A DNA stretch of 64,000 nucleotides from Paenibacillus sp. FSL R10-2734 (GCF_037963865.1 NZ_CP150170.1:992001-1056000); one strand, 5' to 3'. Shown: positions 1 through 8,768, counted from the stretch's first letter. Numbers and translations are program-made. The notes: generated by a model from the sequence alone, not told the origin.

Positions 1-1
1 A

Positions 2-604
2 TCCACATGGAAGCTAATGGGGCATACACGGATTTATCTTTATATGGGGATTGCCTCCATGTTCCTGCTGTTAGGGAACTCTATTTGGAATACAGGAGTA
101 TCTCCATTCATTATTTCTGAAGGCTGGCCTAAGAAAACCTATGGTTTTCTCTGGACGCTGAACGGTATTCTTATCTTTGCGGCGCAGCCGCTCGTAACGG
201 TGATTAAACGCTGGTTCGCGTCTACCTCAACGGCGCAAATGACAGTAAGTGCTCTATTTTATTTGGGTGGGTATGCTGTTCTTCTATGGATGCCGACCTA
301 TTCAGGGCTAGTGCTTGGGATGGTACTCGCTACGCTTGGGGAAATGCTGATATCTCCAGCCATGCCTTCCTTTATTTCGGATCATGCGGGACGCAGTGCC
401 CCATTCTATTTAGGGCTAAGTGGAGGCATGGGGGCAGTCGGCAGGGTGATTGGACCCTATTTAATGGGTAGGTTATACGATAGCGGGGGCTTAGCGCCTA
501 CCGCATGGTTGGCATGTGCGATGGCGCTGCTGTCCGTAGGATTCTTCCTCGTTCATGCGTATATTAATCGCCGAGGCAATTCGCTGGAGCGGACTACAGG
601 GTAG
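2..604 (+). CDS. MFS transporter, C-terminal part (cut by window edge)
   Basis: The reading frame is already open at base 2, before the first ATG at 17, so this is the C-terminal half of a longer gene that begins outside the window. The visible part has about six hydrophobic segments, as expected for half of a 12-helix major facilitator protein. Glycine-rich helices such as GLSGGMGAVGRVIGPYLMG and the basic loop between helices (IKRW) fit an MFS drug or sugar exporter. The substrate cannot be told. It ends with TAG and is followed by an acetyltransferase gene about 70 bases on. Family assignment is by recognition of the fold pattern only. Confidence 0.8.
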   Translation, partial: STWKLMGHTRIYLYMGIASMFLLLGNSIWNTGVSPFIISEGWPKKTYGFLWTLNGILIFAAQPLVTVIKRWFASTSTAQMTVSALFYLGGYAVLLWMPTYSGLVLGMVLATLGEMLISPAMPSFISDHAGRSAPFYLGLSGGMGAVGRVIGPYLMGRLYDSGGLAPTAWLACAMALLSVGFFLVHAYINRRGNSLERTTG

Positions 605-674
605 TTATGCATGGTGGATTTAGTTGATCTGCTGTGAATTCTATAGAGGTGCGAGGCAAGGGGTGTACATCTTT

Positions 675-1205
675 ATGAAACTAAGCAATAGGGATAGGTT
701 TATAATAAGGCTCTCAGAGATCAAAGATGTGCGGGAACTGATTCATCTGGACCATATGATCTGGACGGAGGACACTAGCCCGGGGCCATTAATGTGGCGT
801 TCCCAAGAGGATTATCTACTGAATGCTCCCCCGGGTTCGCAGCTAGTAGCGCTACAGGATGACAAGCTGTGCGGATATGTTGGGTTTGGCTGTCCTAGTC
901 GAATGGAGAGTAATAGGCATGTGTGTGAAGTCAATATTGCGGTTCATCCGGATTATCAACGTTTAGGTATTGGCCGACAGCTCATGGAGGCCATTAAGGA
1001 ACATGCTGCGGGGCATGCCATTCGTAAGCTTCGTCTACGCGTATTATCCTGTAATGAATCAGCGCTATCTTTTTATCGTAAATGCGGTTTTGTGGAAGAG
1101 GGACGTCTGCGGGAGGAGTTTTATCTTGGCGGCCGTTACGTGGATGAGATATTTATGTACTGCATGCTGACAGGAGGCAAAGGATATGGAGATCATCTCG
1201 CTTAA
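675..1205 (+). CDS. GNAT family N-acetyltransferase
   Basis: A 176-residue protein with the GNAT acetyl-CoA signature QRLGIGRQLMEA in its middle, followed by the usual RKLRLRV strand and the NESALSFYRKCGFVEEGRLR segment typical of RimI-like and RimJ/L-like acetyltransferases. The target amine is unknown. An in-frame TTG at 624 gives a longer protein, but ATG 675 is preferred: it follows AAGGGG at a normal distance and begins close to the conserved domain. The 3' end overlaps the next gene, a MOSC protein, by 20 bases, so the two are probably translated from one message. Confidence 0.85.
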   Translation: MKLSNRDRFIIRLSEIKDVRELIHLDHMIWTEDTSPGPLMWRSQEDYLLNAPPGSQLVALQDDKLCGYVGFGCPSRMESNRHVCEVNIAVHPDYQRLGIGRQLMEAIKEHAAGHAIRKLRLRVLSCNESALSFYRKCGFVEEGRLREEFYLGGRYVDEIFMYCMLTGGKGYGDHLA

Positions 1206-1830
1206 TGTGGGGCGGCCGGTAACGGTGGATTATCGGGGCAAGCCTTTGGAGACTGGGATTTATAAAATGCCTGTAGAGGGATCAATTCAACTACAAGTGA
1301 GCGGATTTGATGGAGATGGCCAAGCAGATCTTAAACATCATGGGGGCCCTGATAAGGCAGTTTGTGCCTATCCCATCGAGCATTATGCCTACTGGGAGAA
1401 GCAGCTTGGGAAGAAGCTCGAATACTCAGCCTTCGGAGAAAATATAACAACAGCGGGGCTTCTGGAGACAGAGGTATGCATTGGCGACGTGTACGAAATA
1501 GGCACTACTTTGCTGCAGGTGAGCCAGCCACGATATCCTTGCTTCAAAATCTCACAAAAGCACGGGCCTGCGGATTTACCAGCTCAAGTGCTGGATACCA
1601 GATACAGTGGGTTTTACTTGCGTGTGCTTCGTGAAGGAAAGATTTCAACCGGAGATGCAATTGTCAAAAAAGAAAATGGAGCTGGTAATGCGCCCGTGGC
1701 GCATGTACTGCATTTAATGCAGGCTGGTCTTCAAGAGGAAGCTGCTCTGGCAGAACTTGTGGAGCTGGACGTTCTCTCTGCCGTAGTTCGGAACAAGTTT
1801 AGGAAACAACTAGGTATGCCAGAGAGTTAG
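1186..1830 (+). CDS. MOSC domain protein (YiiM/YflK-like)
   Basis: A 214-residue MOSC domain protein. MOSC domains are related to the C-terminal domain of molybdenum cofactor sulfurases; the YiiM type acts in reduction of N-hydroxylated compounds with a bound molybdopterin cofactor. Visible hallmarks are the HHGGPDKAV motif near residue 50, the YSAFGENIT motif near residue 85, and the conserved cysteine in PRYPCFKIS near residue 125. The start ATG lies inside the preceding acetyltransferase gene, with an AGGAGG-like site just upstream. Its possible need for molybdopterin fits the presence of moaA in the same region, but that link is inference. Confidence 0.85.
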   Translation: MEIISLNVGRPVTVDYRGKPLETGIYKMPVEGSIQLQVSGFDGDGQADLKHHGGPDKAVCAYPIEHYAYWEKQLGKKLEYSAFGENITTAGLLETEVCIGDVYEIGTTLLQVSQPRYPCFKISQKHGPADLPAQVLDTRYSGFYLRVLREGKISTGDAIVKKENGAGNAPVAHVLHLMQAGLQEEAALAELVELDVLSAVVRNKFRKQLGMPES

Positions 1831-1855
1831 ACCCTGTCTGGGACAGCTTACGAAT

Positions 1856-2039
1856 AAACCTGCAAAAGTACATTTTTTTATGATACGCGGAGGGTTAAAG
1901 CAATGATTCCTGCAAATCTGCAGGTATTCTTACTTCAGATGAAGTCACCGAGCTATAAGTGAGGATATACCTGTACATTCGCAGATTTAGGATTTAATGA
2001 GGAGAATATCTGCTCAAGAAACTGTACCCATGCAGGTTT
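1856..2039. repeat. Four-arm quasi-palindromic element (copy 1)
   Basis: The ends form a terminal inverted repeat: AAACCTGCAnnnGTACA at 1856-1872 and its complement at 2023-2039 (14 of 17 identical). Two more arms with the same CTGCnnnn core lie inside, starting near 1910 (forward) and ending near 1984 (reverse). Core starts are spaced 50, 74 and 51 bases. The geometry matches the elements at 12124-12311 and 28444-28628, although the core sequence differs. It fills the gap between two convergent genes. No coding sequence was found in this 304-base gap. Confidence 0.6.
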
Positions 2040-2065
2040 CCTTTAGTCCAGCGAAAGGTACGGAT

Positions 2066-2119
2066 GAAAAAAAGGGACTGTCCTAAAAGCCATGAAATGG
2101 CTGCTTGGGAGAGCCCCTT
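2066..2119 (-). terminator. Rho-independent terminator of the minus-strand acetyltransferase gene
   Basis: On the minus strand a stem AAGGGGCTCTCC (2119-2108) pairs with GGACAGTCCCTT (2083-2072), 10 of 12 matched, with a second stem AGCCATTTCATGGCT inside and a T tract after it (2072-2066). It lies just downstream of the gene ending at 2135. Confidence 0.65.
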
Positions 2120-2134
2120 CTTTGTTTACGTAAA

Positions 2135-2683
2135 TTAGCCGAGCAGCTGCCACTCACTACGCAATAAACCGTATACGGCGTGGTTCACATAGCCATCAGG
2201 CAGTTTCTCTACCTGTCTAATCACACCCTCAAGCACAAATCCAAGCCGTTCTGGAATCGCCCTGCTGGAAACATTGCCGGTCGCGCAGCGAATTTCTACA
2301 CGTTGCAGCTCCATCTCCAGTAGTGCATAGTCCACTAGAACCCGACAGGCACTAGTCATATACCCTTTGCCTTCATATCCTTCACCAAGCCAGTAACCGA
2401 TCCCGACGGATCGGTTATGCCAGTCAATCTGATGATACCCAATTACACCTGCTAATTCACCGCGAACCCATAGCCCAGCGGTAAAGCCACCATTGTCGGT
2501 GCTTTGTTTAACCGCATTTTTGATGAAATTTAGAGTGTGAGCCTGCTCCGTAACGGCATCCACCCAAGGGAGCCATTGTCTTAGTCGTTCCCGCGAGTGC
2601 TCTACTAACGTGAATAAATGGCGAGCGTGCTCTGGCATAAGCGGCTTTAACATAAGCTCTTCATCGATGACATAATTAAACAA
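2135..2683 (-). CDS. RimJ/RimL-like GNAT acetyltransferase (YdaF type)
   Basis: A 182-residue acetyltransferase resembling the ribosomal-protein acetyltransferases RimJ/RimL and B. subtilis YdaF. Features are an N-terminal LFNYVIDEELMLKPL strand, the RLRQWLPWVD segment, the acetyl-CoA loop EGYEGKGYMTSA, and the C-terminal NVSSRAIPERLGFVLEGVIR segment. The start is taken as TTG at 2683, because AAAAGGAGG lies seven bases before it; a longer frame from a TTG at 2707 would place this ribosome site inside the gene. The substrate is unknown. It converges with the MOSC gene. Confidence 0.82.
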   Translation of the reverse strand: MFNYVIDEELMLKPLMPEHARHLFTLVEHSRERLRQWLPWVDAVTEQAHTLNFIKNAVKQSTDNGGFTAGLWVRGELAGVIGYHQIDWHNRSVGIGYWLGEGYEGKGYMTSACRVLVDYALLEMELQRVEIRCATGNVSSRAIPERLGFVLEGVIRQVEKLPDGYVNHAVYGLLRSEWQLLG

Positions 2684-2913
2684 GCGGTTGCCTCCTTTTC
2701 GGCACAAGGCCTTATGTATGATTATGGATTATTTCTTATGATTATCATGCTACTCTATCGTCCAGACAGAAGTCAAAAGGTCTAAAGATGCTAAAAAATG
2801 ATCTATGTCCTATGTTCCCTTTTATTGAACAATCTACGGTTAACGGGTATATTAGTAGGAAACATGTTTATACAAGAAGTAGTGTAACACTACAGAACGA
2901 AAGGTTGATAGCT

Positions 2914-4620
2914 GTGGAGAACCGTAGCACCCCCTCCAATTTTATTAAGAATGTTATTACCGAAGACCTCCGTACAGGTAAAGTTAAGGAAGTTGTCACA
3001 CGCTTTCCGCCGGAGCCGAACGGTTATTTACATATCGGACATGCCAAGGCGATCTGGATTAACTTTACACTGGCGGACGAGTTCGGTGGTAAGACTAACT
3101 TAAGATTTGACGACACGAATCCGGCTAAAGAGGATATGGAGTATGTGAACTCGATTCAGGAAGATGTGAAGTGGCTCGGTTATGAATGGGAAGAGCTGCG
3201 TTTTGCATCGGATTATTTCGAGGAGATGTACAAGCGTGCCGAATTATTGATTACGAAGGGCAAAGCTTATGTCGATGACCTCAGTGCGGATGAAATTCGC
3301 CAATTGCGGGGAACGCTGACGGAGCCAGGAAAGAATAGTCCATATCGTGATCGTAGCATTGAAGAGAATTTGGATCTGTTCCGCCGTATGCGTGCAGGCG
3401 AATTCAAGGACGGTGAGAAGGTACTTCGCGCCAAGATCGATATGTCTTCCCCGAACATTAACCTGCGTGATCCTGTAATATACCGTATTACACACGCACA
3501 TCACCATAATACAGGCGATAAATGGTGTATCTATCCAATGTATACGTTCGCTCATCCGCTAGAAGATGCTATTGAGGGAGTCACTCACTCTCTTTGCTCG
3601 TTGGAATTCGAAGATCAACGCCCATTCTACGATTGGGTCGTAGCTGAATGTGAGATGCCAGCTGTCCCACATCAATATGAATTTGGCCGTCTGAATCTGG
3701 CTCAAACGATGACTAGTAAGCGTAAGCTGAAGCTGCTTGTAGATGAAGGACATGTGGACGGCTGGGATGACCCACGGATGCCGACGATCTCCGGTCTGCG
3801 CCGCAGAGGATATACCCCGGAAGCGATTCGTAAATTCGTGTATGAGGCGGGGATCTCCAAGAGCCAAGGTCTGGTGGACCTGCAAATGCTGGAGCACTTT
3901 ATCCGTGAAGATCTTAAGCTAACTGTACCGCGTACAATGGCTGTGCTGCGACCGCTTAAGGTTGTAATTACTAACTACCCTGAAGGCCAAACGGAATGGC
4001 TTGAAGCAGAGAATAATACAGAGAATGAGGAAATGGGTGTACGCCAAATTCCGTTCTCCCGCGAGATTTATGTGGAGCGTGATGACTTTATGGAGAATCC
4101 GCCGAACAAATATTTCCGGTTGTTCCCTGGCAATGAAGTGCGTCTGAAGCATGCTTATTTCATCAAATGTAATGAGGTTATTAAGGATGAGAATGGCGAG
4201 GTTGTGGAGCTGCATTGTACGTATGATCCAGAAACGAAGAGTGGCAGCGGATTTACAGGTCGCAAGGTAAAAGGTACTTTGCATTGGGTTGAAGCTAGCC
4301 AAGCGGTTCCTGCGGAATTCCGTTTATACGAGCCTCTGATTTCTGCGGAAGAAGCGGATGAGGTTGTGGAAGTTGAAGGATTGGATTCCTCGGTAGAGAA
4401 ATCGGAGCCTAGCTTCTTAGATCAGCTTAATCCTAAGTCCATTGAAATCTTGCAAGGTTTTGTTGAACCAGCCCTAAAGGATAGCGTGGCTCAGGATAAA
4501 TTCCAATTCTTCCGTCACGGTTACTTTAATGTGGATAGTAAATATTCGGCGCCAGGACATCTCGTATTCAATCTTATCGTTTCACTGAAAAGTTCATTTC
4601 AGCCTCCTAAACAAGGCTAA
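2914..4620 (+). CDS. glnS: Glutaminyl-tRNA synthetase
   Basis: A class Ic aminoacyl-tRNA synthetase that charges tRNA-Gln directly, 568 residues from the chosen start. It has the FPPEPNGYLHIGHAK signature (HIGH near residues 40-43), LRFDDTNP, the GTLTEPGKNSPYRDR segment, MTSKRKLKLL (KMSKS equivalent, near 266), WDDPRMPTISGLRRRG, and the two C-terminal beta-barrels that read the anticodon (FTGRKVKGTLHWV). These separate it from GltX. GTG at 2914 is preferred over upstream starts: AAAGG lies nine bases before it, and the protein then begins just before the conserved NFI segment as in E. coli GlnRS. Many Bacillus lack GlnRS and amidate Glu-tRNA-Gln instead. Confidence 0.95.
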   Translation: MENRSTPSNFIKNVITEDLRTGKVKEVVTRFPPEPNGYLHIGHAKAIWINFTLADEFGGKTNLRFDDTNPAKEDMEYVNSIQEDVKWLGYEWEELRFASDYFEEMYKRAELLITKGKAYVDDLSADEIRQLRGTLTEPGKNSPYRDRSIEENLDLFRRMRAGEFKDGEKVLRAKIDMSSPNINLRDPVIYRITHAHHHNTGDKWCIYPMYTFAHPLEDAIEGVTHSLCSLEFEDQRPFYDWVVAECEMPAVPHQYEFGRLNLAQTMTSKRKLKLLVDEGHVDGWDDPRMPTISGLRRRGYTPEAIRKFVYEAGISKSQGLVDLQMLEHFIREDLKLTVPRTMAVLRPLKVVITNYPEGQTEWLEAENNTENEEMGVRQIPFSREIYVERDDFMENPPNKYFRLFPGNEVRLKHAYFIKCNEVIKDENGEVVELHCTYDPETKSGSGFTGRKVKGTLHWVEASQAVPAEFRLYEPLISAEEADEVVEVEGLDSSVEKSEPSFLDQLNPKSIEILQGFVEPALKDSVAQDKFQFFRHGYFNVDSKYSAPGHLVFNLIVSLKSSFQPPKQG

Positions 4621-4642
4621 ATAGATAAACCGAGCAAGTAAA

Positions 4643-4690
4643 AAGAAGGCTCCAACGTCCTGAATAGGTACGTCTGAGCCTTCTTTTTTT
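4643..4690. terminator. Bidirectional rho-independent terminator
   Basis: A perfect ten-base stem AAGAAGGCTC (4643-4652) and GAGCCTTCTT (4676-4685) carries T runs on both strands, so it can end both glnS and the convergent MFS gene. Confidence 0.85.
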
Positions 4691-4694
4691 TGAA

Positions 4695-5918
4695 TTATAA
4701 TATTTCGATTTCGCAGATCTCGTCCTCTTCCTCTGAAGGAGGGTGGTACCCACCACTGTTAACAAAGAGCCACATGAAACCAAAGCCAAGCGTTCCAAAG
4801 AGTGTCATGAATACACCGGCCTGATACATGCTCTGTGCACCTAGATTCTGATACATCCATCCTCCGAGAAGACCTCCAATAATACCGGCTATACCGCTCC
4901 AGCTGAGCGTGTAGAGCGCTTGTCCGGAAGAACGGTAAGACCGTGGAATCAGGAGCATCGTCAATTGAGTACCTACATAGAAGAAGCCGCCGAACGTTAT
5001 GCAGTGTAAAATCTGAACGAGCACCACTTGAAGGGCTGTAGTGGCTTCAGCCATAAACCACCAGCGCAGAACAAACAAACCACTTACCAATGCAAGCCAA
5101 CCGAGCAAAACAGAAATTTTACGTTTAAGTAGTCGGTCACAGAGAACAAATACACCTACCTCCAAAATAGAGGACAGGAATACCGCTAGACCAATCATTT
5201 TTTTAGAACCGCCCAGATCCGTAATATACAAAGATATAAATGTGGTGTTCATAGTGTTCGGTATGGAAACCAGAATACCAAATAATAAAAAGCACAAGAA
5301 GAAGGGATTAAAAATTAACTTGCTCATGCCCTTAAACGGCATCGGAGCCATCACGATGGTATGGTTAAGTTTAGGTAATACAAGAATGGATAGTATTGAT
5401 GCAAACAGTAACGCTGTAAATAGATAGGACAGGATGGATACATTAGCCCAATCAAGGATAAAACCGGCGACAATCGCTATGATAGCCCACCCCAATGAAC
5501 CCCAAAGCCGGAAAGAACGGAAGCGGTGGTTGGTTCCATCAATATAGCTGAGAATCATCGTGTTGCTTTGAGCGAATAGCGGTCCTTGAAAAAAATAAAA
5601 TAAAATAATGGAGTTGTAGATCGTTTCATATGTATTTGCTCGAAACATTGATTGGGATAACACTAGCATTCCGATTAACATAAACAAAATGATACGGCGT
5701 ATATTCTGAGTACGGTTTGTCCAGAACGCCCAGAATGGATTCGCAATAATGGACACCAATGCTCCAACAGAGAATAAGGCACCGATCTCTAATTTAGTCA
5801 TCCCCACATCCAGCAGGTACAGCTGAAAGAAGCTGGTGAAGAGGACCATGGTTCCGTATACAAAAAAATTGAACCATTTTAAAGACGTGATAGAAGACGG
5901 AATAACGCCTTTTCGCAA
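4695..5918 (-). CDS. MFS transporter (MFS_1-like, 12 helices)
   Basis: A 407-residue membrane protein with about twelve hydrophobic segments. The first, SLKWFNFFVYGTMVLFTSFF, and the following LYLLDVGMTKLEIGALFS loop resemble the LacY/nucleoside-symporter-like MFS group seen in Bacillales. The RFRSFRLWGSLGWAI segment is also typical of this group. The C-terminus is acidic (EEEDEICEIEIL). The start is taken as TTG at 5918, because AAAGGAG lies about eight bases before it; the longer frame to 6014 adds 32 residues with no membrane or conserved character. Substrate unknown. It shares a terminator with glnS. Confidence 0.85.
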   Translation of the reverse strand: MRKGVIPSSITSLKWFNFFVYGTMVLFTSFFQLYLLDVGMTKLEIGALFSVGALVSIIANPFWAFWTNRTQNIRRIILFMLIGMLVLSQSMFRANTYETIYNSIILFYFFQGPLFAQSNTMILSYIDGTNHRFRSFRLWGSLGWAIIAIVAGFILDWANVSILSYLFTALLFASILSILVLPKLNHTIVMAPMPFKGMSKLIFNPFFLCFLLFGILVSIPNTMNTTFISLYITDLGGSKKMIGLAVFLSSILEVGVFVLCDRLLKRKISVLLGWLALVSGLFVLRWWFMAEATTALQVVLVQILHCITFGGFFYVGTQLTMLLIPRSYRSSGQALYTLSWSGIAGIIGGLLGGWMYQNLGAQSMYQAGVFMTLFGTLGFGFMWLFVNSGGYHPPSEEEDEICEIEIL

Positions 5919-6111
5919 ATGGTTCACTCCTTTCTCACTAAATATCTTGCCTGGAGTATAATTGCCAATATTAGGCCCTTCTATCACTGTAACACGTGTT
6001 GAAAAGGGATACAAACACCCTTTTTTACTTTTTTACATTATTTTGGAGTTTATTTATGTTTGAGACGATAAGCGACAAAAAACGCATGAAATAAGAGCAT
6101 AGGTGGTATAT

Positions 6112-6207
6112 ATGTAAAGCGTAACGGGTGTTATTTTGACCAGTGGCTATTCCCGGAAGATGGGAAGTGACAAGGCGCTGTTGGAGCTTGACGGAATACG
6201 GGTTTAA
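6112..6207 (+). pseudogene. Remnant of a mobA-like molybdenum cofactor guanylyltransferase gene
   Basis: Reading from ATG 6112, codon 2 is TAA, but the following 29 codons encode SVTGVILTSGYSRKMGSDKA and then LLELDGIRV before a TAA at 6205. This matches the N-terminal nucleotide-binding motif of MobA and related nucleotidyltransferases (LAGGxSxRMGxxKxLL). A ribosome site AGGTGG remains six bases before the ATG. The rest of the gene is gone; the ABC exporter gene begins about 100 bases further on. The remnant sits in the 386-base gap 5919-6304, which otherwise holds nothing recognisable. The proximity of moaA supports a once larger cofactor locus, which is inference. Confidence 0.65.
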
Positions 6208-6304
6208 CTTCAGTTTACAATCTGATTATAGTATGGGTTTAAGGCGAGAAAGATAGTACTACACTTTCCTCGTAGAGCTACCAAGAAAAGAGGGAGTTAA
6301 TATT

Positions 6305-8161
6305 ATGAAGAAATCCGAAACCAAGGGCAAGACGGCACTGAAGCCATTTCTAACGCTACTAAGAGAAACCAAGCCTTCATACGGCTTATTGGCTATAGCC
6401 ATTGCACTAAGTATGATATCAACATTGGTCAGTTTGGTGATTCCGATGTTCACAAAGAATCTGGTGGATGGCTTCTCATTGGCCTCTGTTAGCAAGCTGC
6501 AGATTGTAGGCATAGCAGCTGCATTTATTGCCCAGACCATTGCTGGAGGGATCTCCATCTATCTGTTGAATTATGTTGGGCAGAAGATGGTTGCAGGTCT
6601 ACGGGATCGGCTATGGCGTAAATTTCTAGTTCTACCTGTGGCTTATTACAACGACAACCGAACGGGAGAAAGCGTCAGCCGCATGACGAATGATACAGGG
6701 ATCATCAAAACGCTGATTTCTGAACATTTAGCCAGTTTATTTACCGGAGTGATTTCCATAGTGGGCTCTATTGCAGTGCTGTTATTTTTAAACTGGAAAA
6801 TGACGCTTGTTCTGTTCACCGTGCTTCCTTTATCTGCGTTGATTCTGGTGCCGCTTGGTCGGCAGATGTACAAAATATCCAAAGGTATGCAAGACGAGAC
6901 AGCTTCCTTTACCGCTACGCTTAGTGGTGTATTGTCAGAGATCCGTTTGGTGAAATCTTCAGGTGCAGAGAAGAAAGAATATGAGGCAGGCAAGACCGGA
7001 ATTATGAACCTGCTCTCCTTTGGCATACGCGAAGGCAAGATTAGCGCTATGATCAGTCCGCTCGTTTCCTTTGTATTTATGATGCTGCTAGTGGTTATTA
7101 TCGGTTATGGCGGAATGCAGGTATCTTCCGGTGTTCTGACGGCGGGTGAACTAGTCGCCTTTATTCTTTATCTTATTCAAATCATTATGCCACTTACTCA
7201 ATTGACCACGTTCTTCACACAAATTCAGAAGGCCAAGGGTGCCTCAGAGCGTATTATTGAGACCCTGGCGGCGGAAGAGGAAGTATATGAAGGACAGGTG
7301 GAGGCGAATGGCACAGAGGGGCCAATCTCGGTAGAGGGTTTAAGCTTTGGATATAAAAATGGTGAGAACGTATTGACCGATGTAAGCTTCCGTATGCTTC
7401 CGGGTCAGGTGACGGCTATTGTCGGACCGAGTGGGGGCGGTAAGACCACATTGTTCTCGTTGCTCGAACGATTTTATGAGCCTCTGTCAGGACTGATTAA
7501 GCTTGGTGACATGCCAGTGTCTACTTTCTCACTGCGTTCGTGGCGGAAGCTTATAGGGTACGTCTCACAGGAAAGCCCACTATTGGCCGGTACGATTGCT
7601 GAGAATTTAACCTACGGATTAGATCGGGACGTTAGCAGGGAGGAAATGCGCTCCGCTGCAGCAATGGCTTATGCCGATGGCTTTATTGATGCACTTCCAG
7701 AAGGATATAATACGGATGTTGGTGAAAGAGGCGTGAAGCTGTCTGGTGGACAACGGCAACGGATTGCCATTGCCAGAGCACTGCTGCGGAATCCGAAGAT
7801 TCTTATGCTTGATGAAGCTACTTCCAGTCTCGATAGTCAATCGGAGGCGGTGGTACAGAAGGCGCTGTCCAATTTGATGAAGGGCCGTACCACGGTTGTA
7901 ATTGCTCATCGTTTGGCTACGGTTGTAAATGCAGACCAGATTATTTTTATGGAAAAGGGTCAGATTACCGGAATGGGAAGACATGAAGAGCTGCTGGACA
8001 ATCATGAGCTATACCGGGAATTTGCCACCCAGCAGCTACAAATGAATAACCCTGAGGTTCGTGATAATGAAGAGGAGGCTCCAGTGATCGATGACAAAAA
8101 TACTAGTAGTGGACGACGATCCGCACATCCGCGAATTGGTAGAAGTATTTCTGAGAGCTGA
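6305..8161 (+). CDS. ABC exporter, fused permease and ATPase (half-transporter)
   Basis: A 618-residue half-transporter of the BmrA/LmrA multidrug type, expected to work as a dimer in the membrane. Six membrane helices occupy roughly residues 25-310. The nucleotide-binding domain has Walker A GPSGGGKTT near 376, signature LSGGQRQ near 478, Walker B ILMLDEATSS near 500, and the H-loop IAHRLATV near 535. The start ATG follows AGGGAG. The last 24 codons overlap the start of the response regulator gene in another frame (71 bases), and the tail there (SSGRRSAHPRIGRSISES) looks like read-through of the regulator's coding sequence rather than a conserved domain. The layout suggests an exporter co-expressed with its own two-component system. 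Confidence 0.92.
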   Translation: MKKSETKGKTALKPFLTLLRETKPSYGLLAIAIALSMISTLVSLVIPMFTKNLVDGFSLASVSKLQIVGIAAAFIAQTIAGGISIYLLNYVGQKMVAGLRDRLWRKFLVLPVAYYNDNRTGESVSRMTNDTGIIKTLISEHLASLFTGVISIVGSIAVLLFLNWKMTLVLFTVLPLSALILVPLGRQMYKISKGMQDETASFTATLSGVLSEIRLVKSSGAEKKEYEAGKTGIMNLLSFGIREGKISAMISPLVSFVFMMLLVVIIGYGGMQVSSGVLTAGELVAFILYLIQIIMPLTQLTTFFTQIQKAKGASERIIETLAAEEEVYEGQVEANGTEGPISVEGLSFGYKNGENVLTDVSFRMLPGQVTAIVGPSGGGKTTLFSLLERFYEPLSGLIKLGDMPVSTFSLRSWRKLIGYVSQESPLLAGTIAENLTYGLDRDVSREEMRSAAAMAYADGFIDALPEGYNTDVGERGVKLSGGQRQRIAIARALLRNPKILMLDEATSSLDSQSEAVVQKALSNLMKGRTTVVIAHRLATVVNADQIIFMEKGQITGMGRHEELLDNHELYREFATQQLQMNNPEVRDNEEEAPVIDDKNTSSGRRSAHPRIGRSISES

Positions 8162-8768
8162 GGGGATGGATGAGATCTATGGGGCTTCCGATGGACTGGA
8201 GGCTCTTCAGCTTCTCGGGAGCAACAACGTAGATTTAGCCATTATTGATGTGATGATGCCCAATATGGACGGCTGGGAGCTATGCCGGCGGATGCGCCAA
8301 AACTATGATTTCCCGATCTTAATGCTGACCGCCAAAGGGGAAACCTCACAAATTGTAAAAGGGTTTGAGCTGGGAAGCGATGATTATCTGGTCAAGCCAT
8401 TTGAGCCGGTTGTACTGATTGCGAGAGTTAAGGCGCTGCTCAAGCGCTACCAGATTTCTGCCGCGCAAAGTGTGACCGTGGGTCGATTGCGAATGAATCG
8501 CAAAACCTATGAGGTCTCCTCGGAATATGGAGAGATCACGCTACCACTTAAAGAGTTCGAGCTCCTATTTAAGCTAGGCAGTTATCCGGGTCAGACGTTG
8601 ACTAGAGATAGGTTGATCGAAGAGATTTGGGGTTATGATTTTGAGGGGAATGAGCGAACGCTGGATGTGCATATCAACCGTTTACGTGAACGTTTTAATC
8701 AAGATAACTATGGGTTCGTTATTCGGACGATCCGTGGTCTTGGTTATCGGTTGGAGGGTCATGCATGA
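8091..8768 (+). CDS. OmpR-family response regulator
   Basis: A 225-residue response regulator: receiver domain at about 1-118 with acidic residues D8-D10, phosphorylation site D53 (IIDVMMPNMDG) and the conserved lysine in LVKPFEP, then an OmpR/PhoB winged-helix DNA-binding domain at about 130-222 (TRDRLIEEIWG, VHINRLRERF, IRTIRGLGYRL). ATG 8091 is inside the ABC exporter gene; GAGGAGG lies twelve bases before it, a slightly long spacing. It overlaps the kinase gene by four bases (ATGA). It probably controls the exporter or envelope stress genes; no specific target is visible. Confidence 0.92.
   Translation: MTKILVVDDDPHIRELVEVFLRAEGMDEIYGASDGLEALQLLGSNNVDLAIIDVMMPNMDGWELCRRMRQNYDFPILMLTAKGETSQIVKGFELGSDDYLVKPFEPVVLIARVKALLKRYQISAAQSVTVGRLRMNRKTYEVSSEYGEITLPLKEFELLFKLGSYPGQTLTRDRLIEEIWGYDFEGNERTLDVHINRLRERFNQDNYGFVIRTIRGLGYRLEGHA

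Noticed and set aside
6015..6304. Insertion sequence or transposon end next to the mobA-like remnant
   Set aside because: No terminal inverted repeats or transposase fragment could be found on either side.
8091..8161. Possible frameshift joining the ABC exporter and the response regulator
   Set aside because: The regulator has its own ATG, ribosome site and complete receiver domain, and the exporter domain is complete before the overlap; a real gene overlap explains it.
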